Below, piece by piece: positions 21,651-34,017 of a stretch of DNA of 64,000 bases. The stretch's first letter is position 1, and the number at the start of each line of letters is the position of its first letter. The stretch spans positions 62,001 to 126,000 of the forward strand of contig SNVD02002607.1 of assembly GCA_013180625.2 (NCBI GenBank), in the 5' to 3' direction. The translations under genes and the position numbers were made by a program. This DNA is from Boswellia sacra (Eukaryota > Streptophyta > Magnoliopsida > Sapindales > Burseraceae). The notes under the pieces are model-generated. The model saw only the letters and a list, made by a program, of their open reading frames with translations. It ran no database searches and had not been told where the DNA came from.

Positions 21651-22652
21651 TTTGTTCAATATTTTATACCAAGGTTCTATCGAGAGTTGCATTATATGAA
21701 GTCACAACCACAAGCACCACAAGTGTCTAGAAGTAGTAAACTTCGAACACATAAGCCTTCTTAAGTGATAAGTCCTCAATCTCAAAATCATAATGAACCT
21801 TGTGATTATATAGATGATATCTACTACGAATCTGTCCTTTGAACAAATGCAAGCTATAATTGATTAACTAATTCAACATTTAGGAATAAACCACAAATAT
21901 AACCAAATCCCCAAAATTCACACTTAGACATTCAACCACTTTCACATACGACCCATACCAACGTTTTTCTATCACCATACACGCCCAATTCGTCAACAAA
22001 TAAAATTTGTTAGACCCCTCCATCTTTACCCAAAGCCTTGTGAGCAAGAGAAAAATATTGAGAGTGAACCTGTTGTAGATGAAATTACAATTCAAGACAA
22101 ACAAGAAGATGACTTTAGTGAAGATGATGAAGCAATGAGATTGATTTTGAACATGAATTAAATAACTCTAACATTATCTATAGATTAATCTAAATAACTC
22201 TAGATTATTTTTTTAAGATTAATTCTACCTTTAGGTATATAATTTCAAGATTATTAGGTTTCTTTTCGGCTTATCTATTAATATATGTTGGTACATCATC
22301 TCATAAGCCAAGAATTGGATTAAGCTTCTAGCTTATTGCAGAATAATGTGGCGCCAATACATTGATTAGTTATTTCAGTTGGAAACAATCCAAAAGCATA
22401 TCTAATTATAATTCATCCTTATTTTATTAATACATAATCTTCATCTCAAAATACCATTAGAAGACTATTTAATTACGTTTATAATGGGCATTGACACAAG
22501 TTCCTTTGAATACCATTTCAATGTTAGTTTTTTAACACTTACAAGGTTAAGATCAATATTATTGGGACAACTGGTTCGCTTGGCACTAGAGTTCTATGAT
22601 CCGATGGCCATTGCCAGTATAATTACATGAAGATAATATCTTATGGCTAGTG
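21651..22652. other. Decayed DNA, possibly old transposon
   Basis: Fragments of reading frame occur (for example an acidic DKQEDDFSEDDEAMRLILNMN piece near 22100), but no family could be named. It ends at the LTR of element A. Confidence 0.35.
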
Positions 22653-24064
22653 TGATAGGTGTCTGATTATATATCATTTTCATATTAATTCGTCCATGTT
22701 TCTTTGCTATATTCCTTGGTATTTTTATGTTTTTGTATGGTTTTGATATTTGTCGGAGTTTTGGAGCAACTTGCACAAAAATGGAGTAAAACCTTTCATT
22801 TTCACCGCTGCTAGTCAACTATATTCTCGGATTTAATTGTATTGATATACAATGAACCCGATGACATATTATATACTGTTGGAAAGCTCTCGAAGTCTAT
22901 TTTCTGGAGAAATTTACGGTTTATAAATCCATTCAGTGTACCAAAAGTTATAATCAAAACAGTGTGCGAAGTATAGAAATGTAATTCCACAAATCACTGT
23001 AGCATGTATAATACGGGACACTGTAGCAGGTTACTGTATCAGAGTATATAAACACATTTTAGGGTTTTATTTGAATGACTTGAAGAGGGGAGAACGTGGT
23101 AGAGGCTGCAGCTCTGGAATTCTTTCATCTCCTGGAGTTCTTGAAGGGGAAAGGAAGCTTGGAAAGAGGAAGAATCACAATCCAAAGAGAATTACATCAA
23201 ATTTGCTAAGTTTTTCCCTTCCCTTTCATTTTCTGGAATGTCTCCATGTTGTATTGTATTTATCACATTCTTAAACATGTGTAACTCAATCTGAATTGGT
23301 TGAGGGTGATTTCAAAGCCCCTGATATGGTTTTTGTAAGTTGATTGTTCAAGAAGTTGTTATCCAATTCTCTAATTGAATTTGCTTGTATTTTCCTATAT
23401 CTAATGCTTATGATTGCTTGCTGGATTGTATTTCGAATGGCCAACTGAATATAATCTGGTTGTTGTCTATTGCTAGACTAGAAATCTTGATCCGTAATTG
23501 TCTTGAATTTCTAATCCTTAGTAGCAAAATTGTGATCAGAGATTGCAATTGGAGAATACAACCTAAGTTAAATAATCCGAGCTTGTGTGTTTATTGCTTA
23601 GATCAACCTATCTTTCTTATCGTAATGCATCCATTGAATTAAATTTAGAGAGCTTGTTCTAGGTTGTTTAATGGATAGAGATTAAATAAAGAGCCTGTTT
23701 ATTTAACAACAAAGTAAGGAAAGATTGGGATAACAGAGCTTGTTGTTATCTACGGTTGATAATTTGAATGGTGTAATTGGATGACAATTCTATGATTAAT
23801 TCACAAATCCATATCTTGTGGTAGAGAAGGATCCCTTAACCAGATTTCTCTCATTGATTTTTCACTCAAATTAACTTTCTGTTTTGTTATTCTTAATTTG
23901 CATTCTTATTTCATTTAGTTAATCATTCAACAAAACCCCCCTTATTTAGTTTATTGTTGCTGGAAAATAACAAATTCAATTAGAATCAATCCTCGTGGGA
24001 ACGATATCTACTTATCACTTTATTACTTGTGCGACTAGTATACTTGCTAGTTTCGAACGCATCA
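22653..24064 (+). repeat. 5' LTR of element A (1412 bp)
   Basis: It runs from TGATAGGTGTCTGATTA to GAACGCATCA, with TG..CA ends and the primer site directly behind. It matches the solo LTR at 52870-54276 in inverted orientation over its full length. Confidence 0.85.
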
Positions 24065-24070
24065 AGTTTT

Positions 24071-24088
24071 TGGCGCCGTTGCCGGGGA
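24071..24088 (+). other. Primer binding site of element A (tRNA-Asp type)
   Basis: TGGCGCCGTTGCCGGGGA is the primer site typical of Athila-group elements. It is complementary to the 3' end of plant tRNA-Asp and lies 6 bp after the LTR. Confidence 0.85.
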
Positions 24089-24177
24089 TTGATTTTCTAA
24101 TCGATTTGTTATTTTGTTTTCATTGTTGATTCATATTTTCTTTGTTTTTCTTTTCTGATTGTTTGTGTTTAGACGAC

Positions 24178-25421
24178 ATGGCAGTAAACTTTCATCAATT
24201 CAGTGGCGGATTTGAGCCACAAGTACCATGGAGAGTAAATGAGGTAAGCACTCCGAACATTGAACAACAACTTTCTGAGCTAACCTCTCTTGTGGAAAAC
24301 ATGGCTGTAGGACATATGCAGAAATCTTATGCATGTGGGTATATTCTACCAATGGAGCATCCAATCGACATGTATCCAACTTTGCAAGGAGATATGGAAC
24401 AAGCCAATACCATGGATGGATTTCCAGGACAAACAAGGCAATGGTATGATCCCTTCTCTAATACTTGTAATGCTGGATGGGAAGATCACCCTAATTTCAG
24501 TTACTGGAATCATCAACCAATCGCCCCAAATGCCATACCAAATCGGCCACAAGGTTTTAATCAACTTAGAGTGCAGCAACCATTTCAAATGCAACCACCA
24601 CCAATGCCACAACCAGCACTACAACCAGCTTCAGAAAACTCAGGTATGTCACTCCAGGATATTGTTAATACACTTGCCACTAACACAATGCAATTCCAGC
24701 AGGAAACTGGGGCAAGTATCCAAAACCTGGCAAATCAAATGGGACAATTGGCCACTAGCATGAGCAAATTCGAGGGCCAAGGCTCAGAAGAATTATCTTG
24801 TCAAACGATGATCAATCCAAGAGAGAATTCTTGTGCGATAACTTTGCAAAATGAAGAGCAATTAGATGTCCTGCCAAAGAAATCACAAACTGATGAAGGA
24901 GATGACACCACTTCCACCATGAACAAAACACTGACTTCTCAGGTAAATCCTATAACTCCCATTCCTTCATATGCTTCTCCTCCACTTTTTCCTAGTAGAT
25001 TTGCAAAATCGAAGGAGGAACAAGAACAAGAAATCCTGGAAACTTCTCGCAAAATTAAGGTAAATATACCACTTCTGGATGCTATCGAGCAAGTACCTCA
25101 TTATACAAAATGTCTCAAGGAGTTATGCACCAGCAAAAGAAAGTTAAAAAGAAATGAGAAAGTAAGTGTGGGGGAAGATATTTCAACTGTATTGCAAAGG
25201 AAAATTCCTCCAAAGTGCAAAGATCCAGGTACGTTCACCATGCCATGCACCATTGGTAAAACCAAGTTTGAAAGAGTTATGTTAGATTTAGAAGCATCTA
25301 TTAACATCATGCCATATTCTATTTATGCTTCTTTAAATCTTGGACCTTTTGCGGAAATTGGTATTACCATTCAAATTGCTGATCGTTTTAATGCATATAC
25401 CAAAAGAGTTGTGGAAGATGT
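24178..25421 (+). pseudogene. gag-protease N-terminal part of Athila-like element A
   Basis: One open frame runs from the ATG at 24178 to the insertion of element C. It holds the Gln/Pro-rich late gag (WYDPFSNTCNAGWEDHPNFSYW, then Q/P-rich). A protease region follows, with VNIPLLDAIEQVPHYTKCLKEL and DLEASINIMPYSIYASLNLG. The protease motif normally reads DLGAS in this group; glycine has become glutamate, which should abolish activity. The N-terminal capsid part seen in element B is absent, so gag is itself partly deleted. The frame ends in LTR sequence of element C. Confidence 0.75.
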
Positions 25422-27146
25422 TGTTAGCCCTAAGGCTACATGATAATTTTGATGATAACAATACACATTGATTAATTGAGATTTACTAACATGTTTATTT
25501 ATGTGCAAGAGTAAGATCATTGAAATAATTTTAAAATCAAGAAGAGGCTTATTAAAATGAAGTGTTGAAGCTAAGGAGAAGACTACATGTTAAAGGCACC
25601 AAAGTTTAAGAACAAGGATTGACTCAAGGAATGTGACACATGAGCAATGTTCAATCAATTGGTCATATATATCTCTACAAATATCAAATGATGTGATTCT
25701 TAAGCCTTTGGAAAGCTTACTCAATTTATAACATTTCATATGTTTTAATGAAATTCAAATTTCAAGTGCAAGGTTGTCCAAATCATCATGCAATTTGAAA
25801 GACAAATGGAAGCAGCTGACATGAGCACCGAATACTCCTTTGGACATATCTTGAGCTAGAAAAATCAAAATGACTTGATTCTTGCGGCATTGGAAAGATG
25901 ACTTAATGAGGAACATTTCATATGTTTTGAAAAAATTCAAATTTCAAATGAAGGCCGACATAATTGACATGCAATTCGGTGGACTGACACAGAGAAGAAA
26001 AATCAACTCACATGAGCACCGAATGGTGTTTTGGCCATATCTTAAGATAGAGATATCCAAATGCTTTGATTCTTAATGTTTTGGAAAGCTTATTCAAATA
26101 TTAAGATCTTTTATGTTTTGAAGAAATTCAAATTTCAAACGGAAGGCTGACAGAATTATCATTCAATTCGGTGGACTGACACATGGAGGAAAAATCAAGT
26201 CACATGAGCACCGAATGGTGTTTTGGCCATATCTTGAGCTACAGATATCCAAATGACTTGATTCTTGATGCGTTGGAAAGCTTATTCAAATGTGCAGATC
26301 TTTTATGTTTTGAATATTTTCAAATTTCAAACGGAACATTGACAAAAATGGCAGACAAAATTACGATTTTTATGGTGGGCAGAAAATTTGGAGATGGTGT
26401 CTTCACTTGATTAAGTTCATCCTATTTGCCTATAAAAGGAGTCCTTCTCCCATGCATTCAGAAGAAGAAGAGAAGAATCTATCAAGCAAAAAACAAGAGA
26501 AATATCAAGTCTAGAGAGCTTTTATATTCTTTATCTACTCTTTGAAGAGAGTTATACTTTTGTTGTAAAAATTATCTTTGTTCTTGTATTGTGGTGAGAG
26601 TGAGATATTCTTGTAAAGGATAATAGTTATCCTTGAGAGAACTCTTGTTGTGCGTTATCAAGAGTTGAAGGAAGTTGCCTTGGTGAGGTTGTTCATCAAG
26701 AAGAACTCTTGGTGTGGTGTTATCAAGAGGTTGAAGAAGTTGCCTTGGTGAGGTTGTTCATCAAGAAGAACTCTTGGTGTGGTGTTATCAAGGGTTGGAA
26801 GAAAAAGTCTTGGTGAGGTTGTTCATCAAGCAAGTTGTAAAGATTTCTACAACTTAGTGGAAAGCTTAGCTCGTGGAGCTAGGAGCCCGTGGATGTAGGC
26901 AAGGTTTGCCGAACCACGTACATCGAGTTTGCACTCTCTCTATCCCTATCCTCTTTATATTTACTTGCACTTGTGATTGTTCTTTATTCCCATTCTCTTG
27001 ATTGCATTTTATTTCATCTTCTTCACCTTTGTTCTCAAAGAAAGAGTTAAATAATTTTGATCTTTCAAGAAAAGTTTTCTAAATCCGTTTTGATAAATAA
27101 AAACCCAATTCACCCCCCCTCTTGGGTTGCCATACCTGGGTCAACA
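25422..27146 (+). repeat. 5' LTR of element C (1725 bp)
   Basis: It runs from TGTTAGCCCTAAGGCTAC to TACCTGGGTCAACA. It contains four tandem units of about 181-192 bp (starting near 25641, 25822, 26013 and 26205) and two full copies of a 65-bp minisatellite (26682-26811). Confidence 0.88.
26682..26834 (+). repeat. 65-bp minisatellite, 2 full copies plus a partial
   Basis: The unit begins GGTGAGGTTGTTCATCAAGA. Two complete units at 26682-26746 and 26747-26811 are followed by a partial one. The 3' LTR holds about five. Confidence 0.85.
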
Positions 27147-27148
27147 AG

Positions 27149-27160
27149 TGGTATCAGAGC
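27149..27160 (+). other. Primer binding site of element C (initiator tRNA-Met)
   Basis: TGGTATCAGAGC lies 2 bp after the 5' LTR, the standard plant copia primer site complementary to initiator tRNA-Met. Confidence 0.9.
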
Positions 27161-27201
27161 AAGGTTGCTCAATTTTTTAAATCTTAATCGATTTTTGAGC
27201 T

Positions 27202-29479
27202 ATGGCAACTTTTAATTCAACTTCATATGTTGAGGGGCTTTCTATCTCTAGACCTCCATTTTTTAATGGAAGTGATTACTCTATTGGAAAACTAGAATGA
27301 GTATTTTCTTGAAATCTTTGATTATGATTTGGGTCTATTGTTTTGGAAGGACCTTTTGTTCCTACCAAAATTGAAAATGGGGAATGCATGCTTAAAGAAC
27401 CTAAAGAGTTTAGTGAAGATGATAAAAAGAAATTGAGTTTGAATGCTAAAGCTATGAATGTGTTGTATTGTGCTCTAGATAGAAATGAGTTTAATAGAAT
27501 ATCTACTTGTTCTACGGCACAAGAAATATGGCACACACTTGAAGTAACTCATGAAGGAACTAGTCAAGTTAAAGAATCCAAAATTAGTATGCTAGTTCAT
27601 AGTTATGAGCTTTTTAAGATGAAATCGGATGAATCAATTTCTGAAATGTTTACTAGATTTACGGATATTATTAATAGTTTGAAATCTCTTGGTAAATCTT
27701 ATTCTAATGTTGAAATGGTGAGAAAGATTCTTAGGTGTCTACCAAAATTATGGGAGCCAAAGGTGACGGCAATTCAAGAGGCAAAGGACCTCACCAAACT
27801 ACCATTAGAAGAACTTATGGGTTCTCTCATGACTCATGAAATCACCTTGAAGGAGAACGAAGAAGATTTCAAGAAAAAGAAAATATCGCTTTCAAATCTT
27901 CAACAAAAGAAGATGATGAGTCCAACGATGAAGGAGATGATGAAGATCTTGCATTCATCACAAGAAAGCTAAAAAGGATGACTAGAAGAAACCAAGGATT
28001 CAAGAAGATTTCTAGAATGGATTGTCCATACTTGAAGAATCAAGACAAGAAATCCAAAGCAATGAAAGCCTCAAATTGGGATGATAGTGAGGCTAGCTCC
28101 ACCGAAGAAGAAGATTGTGAAATGGCAAATATGTGCTTCATGGCTTTAAGAAAAGATGAGGTAAGTATTCTAAACTATGATCCTAAGTTTTCATATGATG
28201 AATTATTTGAAGCATTCCAAAATTTACATGTACAAGTTGATAAACAAAATTCAAAAATCAATGCTTTCAAAAAGAAGTCAAAAATCCTGTTATCTCATTT
28301 AGAAGAGTTGGTGGAAATAAATGAAGCTTTAGAAAATGAAAATGAAATTTTAAAGCAAAAAGATTTTGAAAGTTTGGAAAGTCAAATACCTTTTTTAAAA
28401 ACTGAAAATAAGGTTTTAAAACAAAAGGATTTTGATAAATTGGAGAAAGAAAATGTTATTTTGAAAAAGGAAAATAATGACTTGAGAAATATTGTTGATA
28501 GTTTTACAACAAGCACAAAAAATTTGAACTCTATGTTACAAAACCAAAGGTGCGTTTTTGATAAAAGAGGCTTAGGATATAAAACTCATAAAAATCAAAA
28601 GTATTTTAAAAATTATTTTGCTCATGCATCTTTTTGGAATAATCCTAATCATTTATGTACTTATTGTGGAAGAAAAGGACACAAAGTATATTCTTGCTAT
28701 ATTAAGAGAAATCCTAATTTGAAACAAATATGGATTCCAAAAAGTACCATAACTAACCCCCATGGACCCAAGAATATTTGGATACCAAAAAGTTGCTCTT
28801 TGAATGTTGATTGTAGAAATAAAGGAGTAGCAAACACAAGTGTTACTTAGATAGTGGATGCTCAAGGCATATGACCGGAGATGCCTCCAAATTCTCAAGA
28901 TTAATCATGAAGAAAGGAGGATATGTGACCTTCGGTGATAATGCCAAAGGAAGGGTAATCGGATATGGTAATATTGGTAACCCTTCTTCACCTATTATTG
29001 AAAATGTTTTGCTTGTTCGTGGTTTGAAACATAATTTGATTAGCATTAGTCAATTGTGTGATAAGGGATATTTTGTTGCTTTTGAGCCTAATAGATGTGT
29101 GATTAAGGATGTTAGTAACGATAAGACATTATTTATTGATAATAAATGTGGTAAAATTTATACAATTGATATTGATGTTAATAATCATGTGAAAAATTGT
29201 TTCATTGTTAATCATGATACTTGGTTATAGCATAGAAGGTTAGGTCATGCTAGCATGGACAAAATTTTAAAATCTTCTAAAAATGATTTAGTTGATGGTT
29301 TTCCAAGAATAAAATTTGAAAATAACAAGATTTGTTATGCTTGTCAATTTGAAAAACAAGTGAGAACTTTTTTAAACAAAAATTTTTTTTCAACAAATAA
29401 ACCCCTTAGTCAAGATAGATTTTGCATAATTAGAAAAGAATTAGACATATTGGATATGCTTAATTTTGCTTTTATATGA
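27202..29479 (+). pseudogene. gag-protease-GAG-pre-integrase of copia element C
   Basis: The ATG at 27202 opens MATFNSTSYVEGLSISRPPF, with frameshifts soon after it (about 27280-27340). The UBN2 gag domain is open from about 27343 to 27900. Another frameshift lies near 27895-27970. A coiled-coil region and a CCHC zinc knuckle CTYCGRKGHKVYSC (about 28657-28698) follow. The protease signature DSG is at 28850-28858, in a frame shifted from gag. The GAG-pre-integrase (LVRGLKHNLISISQLCDKGY) is followed by HRRLGHASMDKIL, where a TAG at about 29228 replaces the usual tryptophan codon. Coding ends after the CYACQFEKQ segment. Several independent lesions make it a dead, internally deleted polyprotein. 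Confidence 0.85.
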
Positions 29480-29702
29480 TAATCTTTTAATGGTAGCATA
29501 TGTTAAGGGGGAGAATATATTTAGGGGGAGTAATTAATTTGATTATATCTTTTTGATGATAACAAAAGGGGGAGAAATGGTTGGATTGCTTATATTCATA
29601 ACAAGTGCCAAATTTTTATTTATTCTTGATTTTGTTTTCATTCTTGATTTAGATATTATTTTAAAGCAATCAATGGTTTGTCATCATCAAAAAGGGGGAG
29701 AT

Positions 29703-31578
29703 TGTTAGCCCTAAGGCTACATGATAATTTTGATGATAACAATACACATTGATTAATTGAGATTTACTAACATGTTTATTTATGTGCAAGAGTAAGATCA
29801 TTGAAATAATTTTAAAATCAAGAAGAGGCTTATTAAAATGAAGTGTTGAAGCTAAGGAGAAGACTACATGTTAAAGGCACCAAAGTTTAAGAACAAGGTT
29901 TGATTCAAGGAATGTGTCACATGAGCAATGTTCAATCAATTGGTCATATATTTCTCTACAAATGTCCAAATAACGTGATTCTTAAGCCTTTGGAAAGCTT
30001 ACTCAATTTATAACATTTCATATGTTTCAAAGAAATTCAAATTTTAAGTGTAAGATCGTCCAAATCATCATGCAAGTTGAAAGACAAATGGAAGCAGCTG
30101 ACATGAGCACCGAATACTCTTTTGGACATATCTTGAGCTAGAAAAATCAAAATGACTTGATTCTTGTGGCATTGGAAAGAGGACTTAATGAAGCACATTT
30201 CATATGTTTTGAAGAAATTCAAATTTTAAATGGAAGGCCGACATAATTGACATGTAATTCGGTAGACTGACACAGAGAAGAAAAATCAACTCACATGAGC
30301 ACCGAATGGTGTTTTGGCCATATCTTAAGATAGAGATATTGAAATGCTTTGATTCTTAATGTTTTGGAAATCTTATTCAAATACAAAGATCTTTTATTTT
30401 TCGAAGAAATTCCAATTTCAAACAGAAGGCTGACATAATACACATGCAAGTCGGTGGACTGACACATGGAAGAAAAATCAAGTCACATGAGCACCGAATG
30501 GTGTTTTGGCCATATCTTGAGCTACAGATATCCAAATGACTTGATTCTTGATGCGTTGGAAAGCTTATTCAAATATACAGATCTTTTATGTTTTGAATAT
30601 TTTCAAATTTCAAACGGAACATTGACAAAAATGGCAGACAAGATTACGATTTTTATGGTGGGCAGAAAATTTGGAGATGGTGTCTTCACTTGATTAAGTT
30701 CATCTCATTTGCCTATAAAAGGAGCATTCTCCCATGCATTCGACAAGAAGAAAAAGAGAAGAATCCATCAAGCCACAAATAAGAGAAATATCAAGTTTAG
30801 AGAGCTTTTATATTCTTTATCTACTCTTTGAAGAGAGTTATACTTTTGTTGTAAAAATTTTCTTTGTTCTTGTATTGTGGTGAGGGTGAGATCTACTTGT
30901 AAAGGATAAAAGTTATCCTTGGTGAGGTTGTTCATCAAGAAGAACTCTTGGTGTGGTGTTATCAAGGGTTGAAGAAAGTTTCCATGGTGAGGTTGTTCAT
31001 CAAGAAGAACTCTTGGTGTGGTGTTATCAAGAGTTGAGGAAAGTTGCCTTGGTTCATCAAGAAGAACTCTTGGTGTGGTGTTATCAAGGGTTGAAGGAAG
31101 TTGCCTTGGTGAGGTTGTTCATCAAGAAGAACTCTTGGTGTGGTGTTATCAAGAGTTGAAGGAAGTTGCCTTGGTGAGGTTGTTCATCAAGAAGAACTCT
31201 TGGTGTGGTGTTATCAAGGGTTGAAGGAAAAAGTCTTGGTGAGGTTGTTCATCAAGCAAGTTGTAAAGATTTCTACAACTTAGTGGAAAGCTTAGCTCGT
31301 GGAGCTAGGAGCCCGTGGACGTAGGCAAGGTTTGCCGAACCACGTAAATTGAGTTTGCACTCTCTCTATCCCTATTCTCTTTACATTTACTTGCACTTGT
31401 GATTGTTCATTTATTATTCATTCATCTTTGATTGCATTCTAATTTCATCTTCTTCACCTTTGTTCTTAAAGAAAGAGTTTAAATAATTTTGATCTTTCAA
31501 GAAAAGTTTTCTAAATCCGTTTTTATAAATAAAAACCCAATTCACCCCCCCTCTTGGGTTGCCATACCTGGGTCAACA
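29703..31578 (+). repeat. 3' LTR of element C (1876 bp)
   Basis: Same ends as the 5' LTR. It is about 150 bp longer, mainly because the 65-bp minisatellite is expanded (30920-31236). The four 182-192-bp units start near 29922, 30104, 30296 and 30488. Confidence 0.88.
30920..31258 (+). repeat. 65-bp minisatellite, about 5 copies plus a partial
   Basis: Units start at 30920, 30985, 31050 (shortened to 57 bp), 31107 and 31172, with a partial at 31237. The translated frames across it are repetitive artefacts, not genes. Confidence 0.88.
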
Positions 31579-33250
31579 ATAAAACCCTCTGCTTTACGGA
31601 GGAATGATTGATTGTCAACTTTCATTCAGGGAATTGAGAAGTTTAAAAAGGCTGCTCAGGATGTTGGTGTGGATTTACTGGTGTAGACCAGACATCAAAG
31701 GGGCTTTTTGGCTAGATCTCTTGTTTATATGGTATGTTGTTTATTTATGTTGGGAGAAATATATATATAAGTTTGTAATGCCAAATTCAACAGTCTTTAT
31801 CTATGAACTCAAATATTTTTTTTCTTGGTCATGTTGTATTGACAAGTTTATAATGATAAGTTAGAATATGTTTGAACATGGCAGAGTAGAAGTTGATGAT
31901 TAATTAGGTACTCAACAATTTTTTATCATATCCATATGTTCTCTCGGTGCTATAACTGTGTCAACCTTCTATTATTCACATAAAGTGCTCTGAAAACTAT
32001 CTTAATGAAAAAAAAACGTACAGTTTATGAGCCTGTTATACCCATAATTCAAGTTTGTGTTCAACTTGTTTTGGCTAAGAACTTTTGATGCCATTCCATG
32101 ATGACCATGCATCAAGTTGTGTTGTGTGATATGGTCCCATTGCATCGCATCATATTCTTGTCACAATGTGAGTTGTTTTTGTTTGTTTGTGTTAAAACAT
32201 TTTGCAGACTTTGGTAGTTCGTGGTCAAAACATTTACGAGAGTTTGGTAGTCAAGTTGGAGATGCCAAAAGATATGGAAATGGATACCTAACTCTCTTAT
32301 GTACTGATCATGTGATTTATCGGGTTATACTACGATACATACGTTGCATTCCAGGCACCTGCATTTAATATTAGGCATCGGTTTGAGCAACTTTGAATTA
32401 CATCACTTCCATTCTGAGCAAAGAGTTCACATCATGAATTTACTTGATGAGGGAAGATCCCATATCAAGTCAATTGTTGATGTGATTGATGAAAAGATTC
32501 AGCAATTTGATGTGGGCAGAGGACAGAATAGGGAGACTTATCTGAGAGATGAAAAGTTACATGAATTTGAATGTTGAGATGTACATATAAGTACTGATAA
32601 CAATACCAGCTTAGCTTCTAAGGTTTGTTCACTAGCGGCTTCAGCTATAAACTTAATCGTTTGCTTTGCTCTCTATGTCAATATGACACATAGCAATCTT
32701 CCATTTTGTATGTAACCATTTAACTTTACTCTAAGGGCTGCTTGTTTATTTCCAAAAATTAATCTCTAATAGGTAGTATGATTAAGTTAATGATACAATT
32801 GCTGGCTGGGAGATGCTATTGGCTTTTTTAAACTTCTCACTCCTTTTGTCCTTTTGCTTTACGGATCTAAATTTTATTCAATTTATTACCTTATATATTG
32901 CAGAGAAATGGTCATGTGTCATCTGATGTTGTAGCTGATAGAAAGGGTGACACCTCTGAAGCCCTCTCACTGGCTTTGCAAGAGAAGGTTTTCTGTACTT
33001 ATAATTATCCACTCTATTTGGATTTACTTATAATCCTACCATTTTATCTGTTTTACTTGAGGATACTATATGTGCAAGTGGTATCTTGTAGTATATACTA
33101 CTATTTTTTCATGCTATGGTTTCTTTGCCAGGTTGCTGCATTATTGCTCTTATCACAGCAGGAAGAAAGACATCTACTGGAAAGAACGTTGGAGACATCA
33201 ATTTCATTTTTTTGTATGCTGCACTTTTGCTCCTAGTCTAATTTCTAATT
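31579..33250 (+). pseudogene. Intron-bearing fragment of a coiled-coil protein gene (unidentified)
   Basis: Exon-like pieces with intact splice signals occur. 32904-32987 encodes GDTSEALSLALQEK between TTGCAG and GTTTTC. 33133-33187 encodes VAALLLLSQQEERHLLER after TTTGCCAG. Earlier pieces read GIEKFKKAAQDVGVDLLV (about 31630-31685, then a TAG), VVRGQNIYESLVVKLEMPKD (about 32210-32275) and SEQRVHIMNLLDEGRSHIKSIVDVIDEKIQ (about 32416-32505). The protein resembles a conserved plant coiled-coil family that I cannot name with certainty. Stops and missing parts show it is a partial genomic copy. Retained introns rule out retroposition of an mRNA. Confidence 0.5.
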
Positions 33251-34017
33251 CTCTATATTGACAAAAGATAACCTCTTCAAGATGGAAATCTCACGTGTTA
33301 TTGTCTTCTTATGTACTTTAGAATCTCATCAGTAGCTTTTCAAAAGAACAGTCATTTTATTAACTAGATATATCAAATTTGAAGGATAACCATAATTTTG
33401 ATTGCTCTTAGTGTCTGGATTGGAACTATGTCAATTAATAGTCAAAAGCCTGTTATATTATACAAGCTTTTTCATTTTCATATGATATGTCTTGCAGTGT
33501 AGATAGGAAGTACTTGTTGCTTCTCAGTTCAAGATAATGACTAGTTAAAATTAAATAACAAACTATTTTAGTAACCACGGTAGAAAGGGTAACTGAATTC
33601 TAAAGTTTTGCTGCATGTGCAAGTATTTCCCAAAACCAAGAGCAATTCTTGGCTAGAGCTTTACGTACATCTTGTTTGGAAAGTAATTTTGTTCCTCTCT
33701 TAGCTTGTGAAAAAGGTTTCCTTATATTTCTGCTCTGCCTGCTTTGCTATGCTTAACCTCTTTTTGGAATTATTTTTAAGATGTGATTTGATCTGTTTAA
33801 AACACAATGACAAAAGGTTTCTGATAAAAGTTAATGTTCAGAATCAACTTTTTCTGTAGAGATGGTGGAGTTGTAGAATAATTTTGGTCATTACTTAAGT
33901 TCACATTTGACTGAGTTTTCTCTGCATATTTGTTTTCATTATAGTATGTTTTGTTGGCTTTAGTAGCAAATATACTGTTGCTTAAGTACGCTTACACATG
34001 TTTCTGGTCTGTGCAGA
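33251..34017. other. Intron-like or intergenic spacer between gene fragments
   Basis: AT-rich, no recognised coding sequence. It ends at a CTGTGCAG-type acceptor before a small exon-like piece (34018-34083). Confidence 0.4.

Larger units (their letters stand above)
22653..25421 (+). mobile_element. Athila-like Ty3/gypsy element A, 5' part only
   Basis: This comprises a 5' LTR, a tRNA-Asp-type primer site, gag and the start of protease, and it is cut at 25421 by copia element C. No RT, integrase or 3' LTR of this element follows C, so the remainder was lost or displaced. The LTR belongs to the same family as the solo LTR at 52870-54276. Confidence 0.85.
25422..31578 (+). mobile_element. Ty1/copia element C, nonautonomous (integrase, RT and RNase H deleted)
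   Basis: It has two long LTRs (25422-27146 and 29703-31578), an initiator tRNA-Met primer site and a polypurine tract (AAAGGGGGAG at 29691-29700). Its coding part is limited to gag, zinc knuckle, protease and GAG-pre-integrase. The integrase core, RT and RNase H are missing between about 29400 and 29480. The flanks do not show a matching 5-bp duplication (GATGT at left, ATAAA at right). The left flank is Athila A and the right flank is captured gene DNA. Confidence 0.88.

Noticed and set aside
24142..24177. Gag of element A starting at 24142
   Set aside because: That start would be a TTG codon. The first ATG in frame is at 24178.
24329..24763. 144-codon plus-strand frame overlapping element A gag
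   Set aside because: Out-of-frame shadow of the true gag frame, without domain similarity.
25641..26395. Regularly spaced repeats considered as a CRISPR-like array
   Set aside because: The units are about 190 bp, diverged, without unique spacers, and lie in a plant LTR.
30953..31224. Open frames with repeating VLSRVEES and HQEELLVWCYQ pieces
   Set aside because: Translation of the 65-bp minisatellite in the copia LTR, not a repeat protein.
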